NCBI RefSeq assembly: GCF_038502225.1
Contig: NC_091382.1
Location: 15,152,123-15,216,122 of the forward strand
Source of the DNA: Cherax quadricarinatus
Taxonomy: Eukaryota; Arthropoda; Malacostraca; Decapoda; Parastacidae
Direction: 5' to 3'
DNA: 64,000 nt
Below the pieces are notes generated by a model. It was not told the origin of the DNA. It saw nothing but the letters and a program-made list of their open reading frames with translations, and did no database searches. This document shows, one piece after another, positions 21,485-32,576 of the stretch. A program made the translations under genes and the position numbers. Positions within the stretch are counted from its first letter, which is position 1. Every line of letters begins with the position of its first letter.

Positions 21485-22675
21485 GTGGTATATGTGGATA
21501 CAAGCCTGGAGCTACAGGAGGAAGGTTCAGAAGTCCTACCTCAGGGACTCCTGTCCAAAGATCAAGACTGCCCTCTTGGGCTGTGTTGTAAAGTTGCAGC
21601 TAAGATAATCCATCACAGGGAAGCACTTCATGAGCTCCTCAAATCATTAGATAACCTACAAGCTATTGTAGAAGGCCAGTGCAAGCCTGCATCAAGTGAC
21701 GTAAGCTGCTCAGCTGATGGTGACACTACTGACAAAGACTGGAAGTCCCACACTGAGCTTAACTCAGGGGTAAACAACTGGTGGAATTCTGTCATCGCTA
21801 AGGTCCCACAGACTGACAGAGTTCAAAACACTACATTTGGGAATTCTAACACAATTCCTCTGACCACCACAGAGGGAACAAATCCTCTCCCCAGCAACGA
21901 GGGAAGCCTTGGATCTGTTAATTCTCCTACACCTGACATCTCTGCTTCAGCCACTGCCAGTCTACTTGACAGTGCACATACCATCTCTGATCCTACACCT
22001 GTCAGCACACCTGCCAATACTATTCTAGAATCTGGTAGTAGTGCTTCGACAGCAAGTTCTGAGCCAGGAGTTTCTCCACCAGAGTACGGTGCAGTTAGTG
22101 ATCAGGAAACTATCACTGCACCTGATCACCTACTGCGCCGAAGTACGAACAGCAGGGACACATCTGTCAGAACTGGTAGAGGACGGGGTAGAGGACGTGG
22201 AGGAGGAAGACATCAACAGCCGTCTCACCCTCCACTAACACAGTTCCAGCGGCAGAATCTGAGGACAAATCTGCGAAACACAGGAGGTGCAACAAATCCT
22301 AGTCCACCCTCCCAGGCACCTAGGCGGTGCTCTCGCTGTCACCGGAAGGGGCACTCTGCCAACAACTGCCTGCGAGATACCAGGTGTAATTACTGTTACA
22401 AGAAAGGACATAAGGAGGACCAGTGTCGGAAGAAAAAGGAACTTGACAGACAGGGCCACCTGTTTAGAGACCTGTTCTCAGAACAAACCAGCAGGATCTC
22501 TGAATTGGTGAACACTCTCACACGTCACCCACTTAGCTACTCCTATCCCAGCCCAGCAGGTGGGATTGGGCCTTATACAAGACCACAGACCTACATCCCT
22601 GTAGCTGCCTCAGTACCCTACCTCTCTCAAGGGCAGGCACCTTACATTCCCTACACACCCACCACCTCAAGCTGA
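21485..22675 (+). CDS. LINE E ORF1: gag-like nucleic-acid-binding protein with two CCHC zinc knuckles
   Basis: A 396-residue ORF. Residues 1-60 are mixed charged; the centre is Ser/Thr/Pro-rich and disordered; a Gly-Arg-rich tract (GRGRGRGGG) lies near residue 230. Two adjacent C-x2-C-x4-H-x4-C knuckles follow (CSRCHRKGHSANNC and CNYCYKKGHKEDQC, about residues 281-314). Such ORF1 proteins coat the element RNA. An upstream reading at 21188-21373 in another frame may be the frameshifted N-terminus. It ends 10 bp before the ORF2 start. Confidence 0.82.
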   Translation: MVYVDTSLELQEEGSEVLPQGLLSKDQDCPLGLCCKVAAKIIHHREALHELLKSLDNLQAIVEGQCKPASSDVSCSADGDTTDKDWKSHTELNSGVNNWWNSVIAKVPQTDRVQNTTFGNSNTIPLTTTEGTNPLPSNEGSLGSVNSPTPDISASATASLLDSAHTISDPTPVSTPANTILESGSSASTASSEPGVSPPEYGAVSDQETITAPDHLLRRSTNSRDTSVRTGRGRGRGRGGGRHQQPSHPPLTQFQRQNLRTNLRNTGGATNPSPPSQAPRRCSRCHRKGHSANNCLRDTRCNYCYKKGHKEDQCRKKKELDRQGHLFRDLFSEQTSRISELVNTLTRHPLSYSYPSPAGGIGPYTRPQTYIPVAASVPYLSQGQAPYIPYTPTTSS

Positions 22676-22685
22676 CCACTTCATC

Positions 22686-23600
22686 ATGAGGAGCCAGTCT
22701 ATCAGCATCCTGTCGGCCAACATTAGAGGTTTCATTACTAATGTTGGAGAGCTCACACATAGCTTTGTGAACACTCGACGTCCCGACATGATAACTGTTG
22801 TTGAAACATTTTTGGATGACAGGACTCCAGAAAATTTTGCAAGAATTGCTGGCTACACCTCATGGATGAGAAGAGACAGGCAAGGGCAAGGAGGTGGTGT
22901 TGCTGTGTGCTTCTCTAAAAGTGTTCATGCTCAGCACATAGATGTTGCCACCCCTACACATCTTGAAATGATGTTCTTCAAGCTCTGAATAAACACTAGT
23001 ACCTCTGTACTAGCATGTGCAATGTACAGACCTCAGTGGCAACACGCAGACCCTATCAACTTCCTAATGAAAAATATTGACTCCCTTCTGCTACAACACA
23101 ACTGTCAACATATTATAATTGTTGGTGACCTCAACCAGCACCTTATACAGAGGGACTTTGATGACCTTCTTGCGGTGTTTGACATGAGAAACTTTGTTGA
23201 TTTCCCTACTCATATCTCTGGCTCCTCCCTTGACCCAGTAGTGAGTGATCTGGCAGAAGGCATAGTCACTTGTCAACCCCTCGGCTACTTGGATCGTCTG
23301 ACCACAAGGCTGTTTTTACCACACTTAAGATCCCAACAGAACGAGGTGAGGAGTTCACACGCACAACCTGGCTATGGGAAAGAGGTAATTGGCCAGCCCT
23401 TTGCTCTGAGCTCGCCACCACCGACTGGAATGCTCTTCTCCAGGGGGATGTTGACAACCAAGTGAAAGCCTTCACTGGACACATCCTTAATCTGCAACAA
23501 GAACACATTCCTCACCGGCAATATGTGACAAAGCCTGCAGATCAGCCTTGGTTTGACTTTCGTTGTAGAGAGGCTGCTACTGCTAAGTACAAAGCATGAC
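22686..23600 (+). pseudogene. LINE E ORF2, endonuclease domain (broken)
   Basis: The EEP endonuclease can be followed through three frames: ILSANIRGF and VVETFLDD with GGGVAVCF (22686-22985), a TGA stop at 22986, then MYRPQ and IIIVGDLNQH (from 23022), a shift near 23270, and LGSSDHKAVF (to 23599) with the catalytic Asp-His. The lesions inactivate this copy. Confidence 0.82.
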
Positions 23601-23638
23601 GAAGGTATAAGAGACATCCTACCACCTATAACAGGAAC

Positions 23639-25504
23639 TTGCACATGCAAGCCTGTAGGCATATGGGTGATGTTCAAAAGTGGGCCATTGCTAAATGGGA
23701 GGTGGACACTAAAAGAAAGTTAGCATCAGGTAGGGTAGGCTCCAAAACCTGGTGGTCCCTGGTCAAGGACAGACAAGGTTATCTGCCTGATGAACTTATT
23801 CCACCTCTAAATCGACAGGATGGGACCGCCTCTACTAGTAGTCAAGAGAAGGCGGACTTCTTTGCTGAACACTTTGCTACCAAAATGCAAGTTCCTGATC
23901 CAGCAAGGGACCCTCCTTCTCTAGCTGCACGAACTGTGTCAAAACTGTCAGTGGTGACAATAAGGCAGGAGGAGGTGCATTTCCTTCTTAAATCACTTGA
24001 CCAAGAAAAGGCTGTGGGCCCAGACAAGTTGAGCCCAAGATTGTTGAGAAGATGTGCAGACCAGCTAGCAGCACCTCTAACTCGCATCTTTCAGCACTGC
24101 CTAGTACAGTGTAAATGGCCCTCTCTGTGGAAAGAGGCAAATGTAGTCCCTGTTCACAAAAAGAAGAGCAGAGCAGAAATCAGCAACTACAGACCAGTGT
24201 CACTCCTGTCAATCACTGGTAAGATCCTTGAGACAATAGTCTCAAGACAAATGACAGATTTTTTTGACTACCACTCACTACTTTGTGATCGTCAATATGG
24301 CTTCAGGAAAGGTTACTCTGCTGCTGATCTGTTGTTAAACCTCTCCACTAAGTGGCACCAGTCACTGGATGAATCCAAAGTCAGCTGTGTGGTAGCACTG
24401 GACATTGCTGGCGCTTTCGACCGGGTGTGGCACCAGGGCCTCTTAGCAAAACTTCAAGCACTGGGAATTGCAGGCTCTACGCTATGTCTCCTCAGTGATT
24501 ACCTTCATGGTAGATCTCTAAGTGTAGTCCTCAATGGAACGGAATCAGCAAGGCATCCTATTGGGGCAAGCGTTCCACAAGGAAGCGTGCTGGGTCCACT
24601 GTTATGGAATGTCTATTTCAACGACCTTCTTCATCTCATCCCAGAATCACATGCATATGCAGACGACTGTACACTGACATTCACTTATCCAAGAGAAGAA
24701 ATGCCAGCTGCTCTAAGCTACATCAATCACCAGCTGAGAGCTATATCAGCTTGGGGAAATAGATGGCAAGTAACATTTGCACCTGAGAAAACGCAAATGA
24801 TGATCGTCTCTAGGCACCATGATGGTAATGCTGGTGCAGTAGTAAGGATGAATGGGAGGATGTTGGCACCTGGAGAAGAAGTTGATATCCTTGGGGTGAA
24901 ATTTGACTCCAAACTAACCATGAAGAACCATGTTGTGAATCTTGCAAACCAGGCAGCCAGGAAGCTTACAGCACTTCGCCGTATCTCGCATCTGCTTGAC
25001 AGTAGGGGTTGCAAGATTCTGTACGAGGCACAAGTACGCTCACACCTTGAGTATGCTCCACTTTCTTGGTCTGCCTGTCCCCCCTCTCATCTGCGACTGC
25101 TTGACAGAGTAGAGAACAGAGCAAGACGTCTCATCTCTCGCCTGGACCCATCCTGGATAGATCTGTCATTTCAGCAGAGCCTTCAACATAGGAGGTATGT
25201 GGGTGGCCTTACTGTTATGTACAAGGCCAATATTGTCAAAGTACCACACTTGGATCCACTTCGAGGACAGCGTGAAACAAGCTTTTATGCCACAAGACGG
25301 GCAGAAAGCAGCAACTTCACTCTGGCTGTACCCTTCTCCAGAACATCACTCCATCTGAGATCATACATACCCAGGATGACTCGAGTATGGAACACATTCG
25401 TACAGCATAATGATGTCAACGAGATAAAGTCAGTTGATCAGATAAAAATGCTGGCCCACAGATGGCTCCAACTTCATCCTGTTCCGTACTTGTATGTCTC
25501 ATAA
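23639..25504 (+). CDS. LINE E ORF2, reverse transcriptase domain (open, separated from its endonuclease)
   Basis: A 621-residue open stretch holding the full RT: DQEKAVGPDKLSP, ANVVPVHKK, NYRPVSLLSITGK, RQYGFRKGYS, ALDIAGAFDRVWH (block A), SVPQGSVLGPLL (block B), HAYADDCTL (block C), then the VDILGVKFD thumb and the RSHLEYAPLSW region. It is the C-terminal part of ORF2 that remains open after the broken endonuclease. It would not be expressed as a complete protein. Confidence 0.87.
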   Translation: MHMQACRHMGDVQKWAIAKWEVDTKRKLASGRVGSKTWWSLVKDRQGYLPDELIPPLNRQDGTASTSSQEKADFFAEHFATKMQVPDPARDPPSLAARTVSKLSVVTIRQEEVHFLLKSLDQEKAVGPDKLSPRLLRRCADQLAAPLTRIFQHCLVQCKWPSLWKEANVVPVHKKKSRAEISNYRPVSLLSITGKILETIVSRQMTDFFDYHSLLCDRQYGFRKGYSAADLLLNLSTKWHQSLDESKVSCVVALDIAGAFDRVWHQGLLAKLQALGIAGSTLCLLSDYLHGRSLSVVLNGTESARHPIGASVPQGSVLGPLLWNVYFNDLLHLIPESHAYADDCTLTFTYPREEMPAALSYINHQLRAISAWGNRWQVTFAPEKTQMMIVSRHHDGNAGAVVRMNGRMLAPGEEVDILGVKFDSKLTMKNHVVNLANQAARKLTALRRISHLLDSRGCKILYEAQVRSHLEYAPLSWSACPPSHLRLLDRVENRARRLISRLDPSWIDLSFQQSLQHRRYVGGLTVMYKANIVKVPHLDPLRGQRETSFYATRRAESSNFTLAVPFSRTSLHLRSYIPRMTRVWNTFVQHNDVNEIKSVDQIKMLAHRWLQLHPVPYLYVS

Positions 25505-26013
25505 CAATAAAAATGCTTTCAAATGAGCTGATGTAGGTAACAGCTCTTAGCTTGCCAATAAAGTTAGGAATCCTTAACCTGTAATATAGCTGTCAATAAA
25601 GCTAGGGATCCTTAACCTTGTCAAACCCTGTGTAAAAAAAAAAAATAAATAAATAAAGTGTAAGCTTTCAAATACATATTAACAGTGACATTTATATATG
25701 TGTAAGTAATATTCACGTGTGATTTACAGTTATACAGTGACATTTATAGTGTATAGTGAATGAAGTGTATAACATCGTTATTTACGATTAATCATCGTGG
25801 TCAGGCTGACACAGCAAACACAAGCCATAAACACCAGCCATATGTACTGTGTACCCTTCATGGTCATTGACCCTGAGGTTAAGCTTAGTGGGTCAGTAGT
25901 GTCTGACTCGAATATTGCTGACTTAAGCATAACAAAAACTCAGCTGTCTATAGCAGTACAGTGTTTTTTAAACACTCTAAGTGTGGTGCTAGAATTTTCA
26001 GTATACCATTAAA

Positions 26014-26625
26014 ATGGCTTGTTTGAAAACTCAGTTTCAGTCTTTACAGACTAAGATTATACAATTAGAAAATCTAATTTCAGTCTGTATAGGATTAACT
26101 CAAGATACAAACATAGATTTTGATGATCTTGAGGTCAAATTTGAATTACTTGCACAACGTCTGAAAATAATTAATTCAGACTATACACATTATGAAAATA
26201 AATTTCTTGAGTCAGACCCATCTGAGGATGAAATTAAAAATGTTTTGGATAATTTTAGTAATCAACAATTAAGGTGGACAGGAGTACAGGCTATCTGCCG
26301 CAGAACTCTGTCACAGAGACCTACTGTAACTAGTGGTCAAACACCTGTTACACCTGTAACAACAAGTGTCCCATTACCAAGCTTACCTACATTGTCATTA
26401 CCTATTTTCAAAGGTCATAATTATGAAGAATTCATTAGTGGTTTTCAATCCATAGTAAATTCACGAACTGACATAGATGAGATTGCTAAGTTCAATTATC
26501 TTAAATGTCTTGTGAAGGGAGAACCCTATGAACTGATTAAGTCATTTCCGGTGGTTAAAGGTAATTATCAAATAGCCTTACGTGTCTTAGCAGACAATTA
26601 CTTCGATGCTGACAAGGCTAGAGTT
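26014..26625 (+). pseudogene. BEL/Pao gag, N-terminal half (split by insertion)
   Basis: Starts with MACLKTQFQSLQTK after a long leader and has a coiled-coil-like N-terminus. It then enters the BEL/Pao gag (DUF1759-type) region with LPIFKGHNYEEFISGFQ and YLKCLVKGEPYELI. Translation is cut after DKARV by the repeat inserted at 26626; the second half starts at 27958. The exact join can be recognised because a 13-bp target duplication flanks the insertion. Confidence 0.85.
26613..26625 (+). repeat. 13-bp target duplication (partner 27958-27970)
   Basis: CAAGGCTAGAGTT is present exactly at both ends of the ribozyme-bearing insertion in gag. Confidence 0.93.
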
Positions 26626-26658
26626 GAAGATTGAGACACTTATGCAGCATATGGGAAT

Positions 26659-26711
26659 CTTTATTCAGGAAACGTTTCGCCACACAGTGGCTTCATCAGT
26701 CCAATACAAAG
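26659..26711 (-). ncRNA. Hammerhead-like ribozyme motif F2, copy 1
   Basis: Minus strand: stem I 5' arm CTTT-g-TATT-GGA, core CTGATGA, one extra A, stem II GCC/GGC with ACTGTGT loop, GAA, ACGT (palindromic stem III), T, then stem I 3' arm TCC-tg-AATA-AAG. The paired arms support a type I fold. Confidence 0.68.
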
Positions 26712-27037
26712 GGGGAAGGCGTAAGGAGAGGAGGAGAATGAGGTAATCAGTCCCTCAACCTGGAGTCGATGTGTTCAGTCCATCAATCTTGTAGAATGTA
26801 CAGTATAGGGCCGTAGACGTGGCTTATATACTGTAGTGAGGTGAGGTGAAGCAGGCGGAGGCGGGGTCATAGTGGTACTATCCACTAGTCGAAGTAGGTC
26901 TTCGTCCAAAGGTTGAACAAGTGTTGAAGAATTCTTTGTAACAAGATCCCATGATGCTGCGGTGTCTGACAGTTGTGATGAATGGTTTGAAAAACCGACA
27001 AGTTGAAGATTGAGACACTTATGCAGCATATGGGAAT

Positions 27038-27090
27038 CTTTATTCAGGAAACGTTTCGCCACACAGTGGCTTCATCAGTCCAATACAAAG
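27038..27090 (-). ncRNA. Hammerhead-like ribozyme motif F2, copy 2
   Basis: Same as copy 1, with all core and stem positions conserved; about 379 bp from copy 1, which defines the unit length. Confidence 0.68.
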
Positions 27091-27464
27091 GGGAAGGCGT
27101 AAGGAGAGGAGGAGAATGAGGTAATCAGTCCCTCAACCTGGAGTCGATGTGTTCAGTCATTCAATCTTGTAGAATGTACAGTATAGGGCCGTAGACGTGG
27201 CTTATATACTGTAGTGAGGTGAGGTGAAGCAGGCGGAGGCGGGGTCATAGTGGTACCATCCACTAGTCGAAGTAGGTCTTCGTCCAAAGGTTGAACAAGT
27301 GTTGAAGAATTCTTTGTAACAAGATCCCATGATGCTGCATTGTCTGACAGTTGTGATGAATGGTTTGAAAAACCGACAAGTTCTACAAGATTGATGGACT
27401 GAACACATCGACTCCAGGTTGAGGGACTGATTACCTCATTCTCCTCCTCTCCTTACGCCTTCCC

Positions 27465-27517
27465 CTTTGTATTGGACTGATGAAGCCACTGTGTAGCGAA
27501 ACGTTTCCTGAATAAAG
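27465..27517 (+). ncRNA. Hammerhead-like ribozyme motif F2, copy 3
   Basis: Plus strand. Core and stem I intact, but stem II reads GCC...AGC, which breaks one pair, so catalysis may be impaired. Confidence 0.62.
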
Positions 27518-27842
27518 ATTCCCATATGCTGCATAAGTGTCTCAATCTTCAACTTGTCGGTTTTTCAAACCATTCATCACAACTGTCAGACACTGCAGCA
27601 TCATGGGATCTTGTTACAAAGAATTCTTCAACACTTGTTCAACCTTTGGACGAAGACCTACTTCGACTAGTGGATGGTACCACTATGACCCCGCCTCCGC
27701 CTGCTTCACCTCACCTCACTACAGTATATAAGCCACGTCTACGGCCCTATACTGTACATTCTACAAGATTGATGGACTGAACACATCGACTCCAGGTTGA
27801 GGGACTGATTACCTCATTCTCCTCCTCTCCTTACGCCTTCCG

Positions 27843-27895
27843 CTTTGTATTGGACTGATGAAGCCACTGTGTGGTGAAACGTTTCCTGAATAAAG
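27843..27895 (+). ncRNA. Hammerhead-like ribozyme motif F2, copy 4
   Basis: Plus strand, 378 bp from copy 3. Stem II reads GCC...GGT, leaving a G-T wobble pair beside the core; otherwise conserved. Confidence 0.62.
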
Positions 27896-27957
27896 ATTCC
27901 CATATGCTGCATAAGTGTCTCAATCTTCAACTTGTCGGTTTTTCAAACTATTCGTCC

Positions 27958-28713
27958 CAAGGCTAGAGTTAGACATGCAGTCTTAATATCAAGCTTGAAG
28001 CCACCCAAACATTGTTTTTCAGACTTACAAGCATTTAGAATCACATTAGACAATAGTCTTAGATCTCTAGATGCTAAATATGACCTAAGACAATGTGATT
28101 GGTTTATCAGTGGTATTGTACAAGATAAGTTGTCACCACAAACTATTGAACGATTAAATATTATGTTCAATAAACGCTATTTCACTTGTGAGGAAATTAG
28201 CAATGGTTTACAAACAATAGTTTCATGCATGCAAGCAACGAGACAAGATGAAAAATCCACAAATCCCGTGGATAACAAACCTTCAACTCTGTATAAAAAG
28301 AGTATACCTACTCCCACTAAACCACAGAATGGGAAATCCCATATAGGCATTTATCAAGCTGTGAATACAACAGACAGTAAACAGACTGTCATACATAAAC
28401 GTACTCCAAAATGTGTACTTTGTGATGGAACACATTGGGCACAGTATTGTAGTCAATACACATCAATGGAGGCACGTAAACAACGTGTTCATCAGCTGAA
28501 AAGGTGCATCAAGTGTTTAGGTGAACACAAGGAAGGAAAATGCTCACTGAAGAAGTGTTTTAAATGCAAGGGTATGCATCATACAGCATTATGCCCAAAT
28601 ACTTTTGCTGAACAGCAGAAGACTTCCACAGAATCAGGAAGTCAACAAGCAACAGCATTAAATGTGAGAGATAAGTTTAAAGCAACTGCTCTCCCGATAG
28701 CTCGAGTTATCTA
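27958..28713 (+). pseudogene. BEL/Pao gag, C-terminal half with zinc knuckles
   Basis: Continues gag after the inserted element (LKPPKHCFSDLQAF, then CDWFISGIVQDKL). The C-terminal Cys/His clusters are CVLCDGTHWAQYC, RCIKCLGEHKEGKC and KCFKCKGMHHTALC, the zinc knuckles typical of BEL/Pao gag. The frame ends at a stop at 28711-28713, just where the protease begins in another frame. Confidence 0.85.
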
Positions 28714-30221
28714 ATAAATTACGCAAAACCAATGTGCTAACACTATTTGATCAAGGCTCACAAAGGTCCTTCATAAGAAGAACAGTGTTGCAGAAACAGA
28801 ATAATCAACCCTATGCCAAAATACAGTTAGATATAGCTGGTTTTATCCACAATTCTGTTAAACAGACATATGACCTAGCCAGAATCACTGTTGGTCTAGG
28901 AAACAGGAAAAAGACAGTAGAAGCTGTGGTAGTAGATGATTTGCCTAAGTCTGTGCAGATCCAGGGATTAAAAGAAACAGTTGCAGCACTGAAAGCAGCT
29001 AAGGTCAAGTTAGCCTGTCCTGACATACAGACGGACACAATTAGTCCAATTGATTTAATCATTGGAAGTGATTATTATCACTGTTTTGTGCAAAATATAG
29101 TAAGTAAACATGATGTTCACTTGCTGAAAACAGCAGGAGGCCACATGATATGTGGTCCCATTCCCTCTCAAAGTGGGAAAGAAGCTGATATTGATTCAGT
29201 GGAAAATGTACTAGTTACGAGAATAACCGCTGATCATGTACCACAGCAAAAATTATCATTACTGGAAGAAATGAATGAACCAGTTGATAAGTTGTGGGAT
29301 TTAGATGCGATAGGTATTGATGTAAGTAAACCAAGCCCACAAGAGTCTCAGACTTATAACCAATATTTGTACACTGTCAAATATGAAGATGGACAGTATT
29401 GGGTTAGGTTACCATGGAAATTAAATCCACCACATCTGCCTAGCAATTATCGCATGGCTTTCGGACAGATGAAAGCACAAATACATGAGATCAGGAAGAA
29501 TCCAGAGCTACTGACTGTTTATGATAATATCATACAAGAACAGTTGGACAATAAATTCATTGAGGAAATAGTCGAAGATAAGTTGAAGACAGAAGCTCAT
29601 TATCTCCCGCACCATGGAGTCAGAACAGATTCTGAAACCACTCCACTACGTGTTGTATATAATTGCAGCGCACGTGCAAATAAAGATGTAGCAAGTCTTA
29701 ATGATTGTCTGATGACCGGACCCTCACTAACTGAGAAGCTTCGAGACGTGCTTATGAAATTTCGCACAAACCCATATGCCTACACGGCTGATATTTCCAA
29801 GGCTTTCTTAAGAGTAATACTACAAGAAATAGATAAAGATTATACTCGATTCTTGTGGCCTGAAAATCCACATGATCCTCAAATTCCAGTGAAAACTTAT
29901 CGTTTCAAATCAGTATTATTTGGTGCAACATCCTCTCCATTCTTACTAGAAGCTACTTTAAATACACATTTGAAGAAATCTGAAAGTCCCTTCAAAGAAA
30001 TCTTAAAGAATAGTTTCTATGTGGACAATATTCAAGGCACTGTAAATAAAGAGGAGAATTTGAAATCCTTATACAGAGACGCTAACAAGGAGATGAAAGA
30101 AGCAAATATGCCTCTAAGGATGTGGAATACAAATTCAAAGCAAGTAAGGGAACTTATCAAAGAAGATTTCCCTGAAGCTGAAATTCCTGATTGCAACAAT
30201 ATGCTGGGACTTAAACAATAA
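28714..30221 (+). pseudogene. BEL/Pao pol: aspartic protease and reverse transcriptase
   Basis: The protease active-site region reads LTLFDQGSQRSFI near the start, with D-x-G-S where most BEL elements have D-S-G-S. Further on lies a second protease block IDLIIGSDYYH. The RT covers about residues 220-480: LPHHGVRT, RVVYNCSAR, YTADISKAFLRV (block A), RFKSVLFGATSSPFLL (block B) and SFYVDNIQG (block C). The catalytic box is YVDN rather than YVDD, which probably weakens or kills activity. The frame breaks after MLGLKQ at 30221. Confidence 0.87.
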
Positions 30222-32081
30222 ATTATGCAGTACACTCACTAAACGTAGTTTACTGTCAGAGGTATCACAATGTTTTGATCCTCTAGGGCTCGTCTCACCA
30301 ATTACCATAAAGGGTAAAATGCTTATGCAAGATGCATGGAAGCTCTAGAAATGAGTCAAGCATGGGATGAAATATCCAGGGAGTTTAAGCAACTTCATCA
30401 AATTACATTTCCCAGACAAATAGGTCAAGAGGGAAACATGTACACATTACATGTGTTCTGTGATGCGTCAACCAGAGGTTATGGCGCTGTAGCTTACATG
30501 AGTAATGCTGAAGGAAGTACACTAATTACTTCAAAGGCCAGGGTAGCACCCTTGAAGGTCAGAACAGTACCACAATTGGAACTGACAGCACTCTATGTAG
30601 GTACAAAATTAGCTGTCTATCTCAACAAAGTACTTGATCATCTCACTATTGAAAAAACCGTGATCAGGAGTGATAATGAAGCAGTTCTCCAGTGGTTAAG
30701 AAATAATAAGAGTAAGCTGGTCTATGTACAGAACAGAGTAGCAGAAATAAAAGAGATGCAGAGAGATTATCTCATTCTCCACGTCTCTACCCTAGAGAAT
30801 CCAGCTGACATGTTGTCACGTGGTATCCCACTCAAGAAATTTGTGGATAATAAATTATGGCCCCACGGACCGAACTGGCTCTCTAATGAAAATAACTGGC
30901 CTCAGCAAAAAGCTCACATTATGCCAGAAGAAACAGTCTGCTTGAACACAGCAGAAATAAGTTGTGTAAATACTGCAGACACAACAGAAAGAGTCATTGA
31001 TGGATCTAAATACTCATCTTTGGGTAAACTCTTAAGAGTTACAGCTCTTGTCCATAAATTCATTAAAGGAATAAAACCTGATTATGAATGTCTTGAACCC
31101 ATTAAATACTGGATGAAACCAATACAGAAAGATGTTTTCTCTACAGAATATAAATTTCTAGAAACACAAGATAAATCCCCAAAGAAACCTGTCATGATTA
31201 ATTCTTTAGGACTTTATCTCGACTCAGAAAAGATTATAAGAAGTCGAGGAAGAATTCATAATTCTTCACTACCTAAAGAAGCCATACATCCAATATTGAT
31301 CCCCAAGAATCATTGGCTAACAAAACTGATTGTTCAAAACGCCCACAGTAACGTGTTACATGGTGGGGTAGCTGACACACTTTGTCATATACGACAATCC
31401 TACTGGATACCTCAAGGTCGACAAAGTGTGAAAAAACAAATAAAGGACTGTATTACTTGTCGTCACTACGATATGCGAGTATGTCAGTATCCAGGTCCAC
31501 CTCCATATCCCTCTGAAAGAGTTTGTCATATCACTCCATTTGAGGTGACAGGTATAGATTACACTGGACCAATAATTTTAACCAAAACAGTTGACAAAGT
31601 TCCCATCAAGGTGTACATCTGTTTGTTCACTTGTGCTACAACTATAGCAGTACATCTAGAAGTAGCCACTGACATGTCTGCTGAAACTTTTATCAAATTA
31701 TTCAGAAGGTTTGCAGCCAAAAGGGCATGTCCAAGACTGATGATTTCAGATAATGCAACGAACTTTGTTGCTGGTGCTGCTTATATAAGCAAGATCTTTG
31801 ATCAACCAGAAGTACAACAGATGCTGAATCAACGGAGTTGTCGTTGGAGATACATTCCTCCTAAATCTCCATGGCACGGCGGATTTTATGAAAGAATGAT
31901 CGGCATTGTAAAACGTTGTTTAAGGAAGACTCTTCATCGTCAGAGAATTGACTTAGAAGAATTCCGTACAGTTGTGACTGAAATAGAAAATAGAGTCAAC
32001 AACAGACCTCTAACTTATGTTACCGATGATCTGGACAGTTTAGAAGTGTTAAAGGCTCGAACCTGTTCCTCCCATGAATGA
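30222..32081 (+). pseudogene. BEL/Pao pol: RNase H and integrase
   Basis: At 30227-30330 a [20 protein letters not shown] block typical of BEL pol sits in another frame from the 581-residue ORF starting at 30336. That ORF has RNase H (LHVFCDASTRGYGA, ELTAL, IRSDNEAV, NPADMLSRG), the integrase HHCC zinc finger (HSNVLHGG...CITCRHY) and the DDE core (TGIDYTGP, ISDNATNF, and HGGFYERM with the catalytic Glu). Integrase would insert the cDNA, making the 5-bp duplications seen around these LTRs. A frameshift at about 32075 separates the C-terminal domain. Confidence 0.88.
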
Positions 32082-32544
32082 TAAAGAAATCATAGAGGAT
32101 CCTTCTTATTTCGAACCTGAGCAACTCAGACGTAAATTCAAACACCTTAATAAAGTGATTGAATGTTGGGAGAAAATATGGCGAGAAGACTATCTCACCT
32201 CATTGAGAGAACATTTCTATGGACCTGGTGTTCCTGAAAATCATAAGTCCTTAAGACCTGGTGACATAGTGATTATCGACAATGATGGTCCGAGGTCCCA
32301 ATGGCCACTTGGAAAAATTGTGACCATATATCCTGATGCAAATGGAATCATCAGGACAGTTGATGTTTTAAGCAAAGGTGTAGTGAATAAGTGGACAATA
32401 AATAAACTAGTACCGTTAGAATTACAAAGTGTTGAAAATAAAATTAGTGATTCTCCAGAAACCACACAGACTAAAGCTGTTCAGAAAAGACAAGCAACAG
32501 TGGTGGCGAGTGAGAAAATCAAATTAATGTTAAGTGATGAATAG
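32074..32544 (+). pseudogene. BEL/Pao integrase C-terminal domain
   Basis: A 156-residue stretch with FKHLNKVIECWEKIWREDYL and LRPGDIVIIDNDG, matching the region downstream of the integrase core in BEL/Pao elements (DUF5641-like). It overlaps the preceding frame by a few bases, i.e. a frameshift. It stops 32 bp before the 3' LTR, leaving no space for an env gene. Confidence 0.85.
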
Positions 32545-32576
32545 TTCACCTGCAGCGAACCTCTGCCGCCCCCCAG

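Larger units (their letters stand above)
21159..25656 (+). mobile_element. Non-LTR retrotransposon E inserted in the BEL leader
   Basis: A near full-length LINE with a zinc-knuckle ORF1, an EEP endonuclease plus RT ORF2, a 3' UTR with two related TAGG(A/G)ATCCTTAACCT blocks and an A-rich (AAAT)n tail. A short AGTGTAA occurs on both sides (21152-21158 and 25657-25663) and may be the target duplication, though 7 bp is weak evidence. It belongs to a clade different from LINEs A and B (YADD catalytic box, gag-like ORF1). Confidence 0.85.
26626..27957. mobile_element. Retrozyme-like non-autonomous element, family F2: two minus units and two plus units
   Basis: Built of a unit of roughly 375 bp. 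Two units are in minus orientation (about 26626-27000 and 27001-27385) and two in plus (about 27386-27545 partial, and 27546-27957), giving tandem plus inverted structure. Each unit has one hammerhead-like motif. No protein is encoded. Exact 13-bp TSDs prove insertion into a functional-looking gag. The arrangement resembles PLE terminal repeats and animal retrozymes. Confidence 0.82.

Noticed and set aside
32545..32576. Envelope gene downstream of the BEL integrase
   Set aside because: Only 32 bp separate the last pol codon from the 3' LTR, so the element is not an env-bearing retrovirus-like form.
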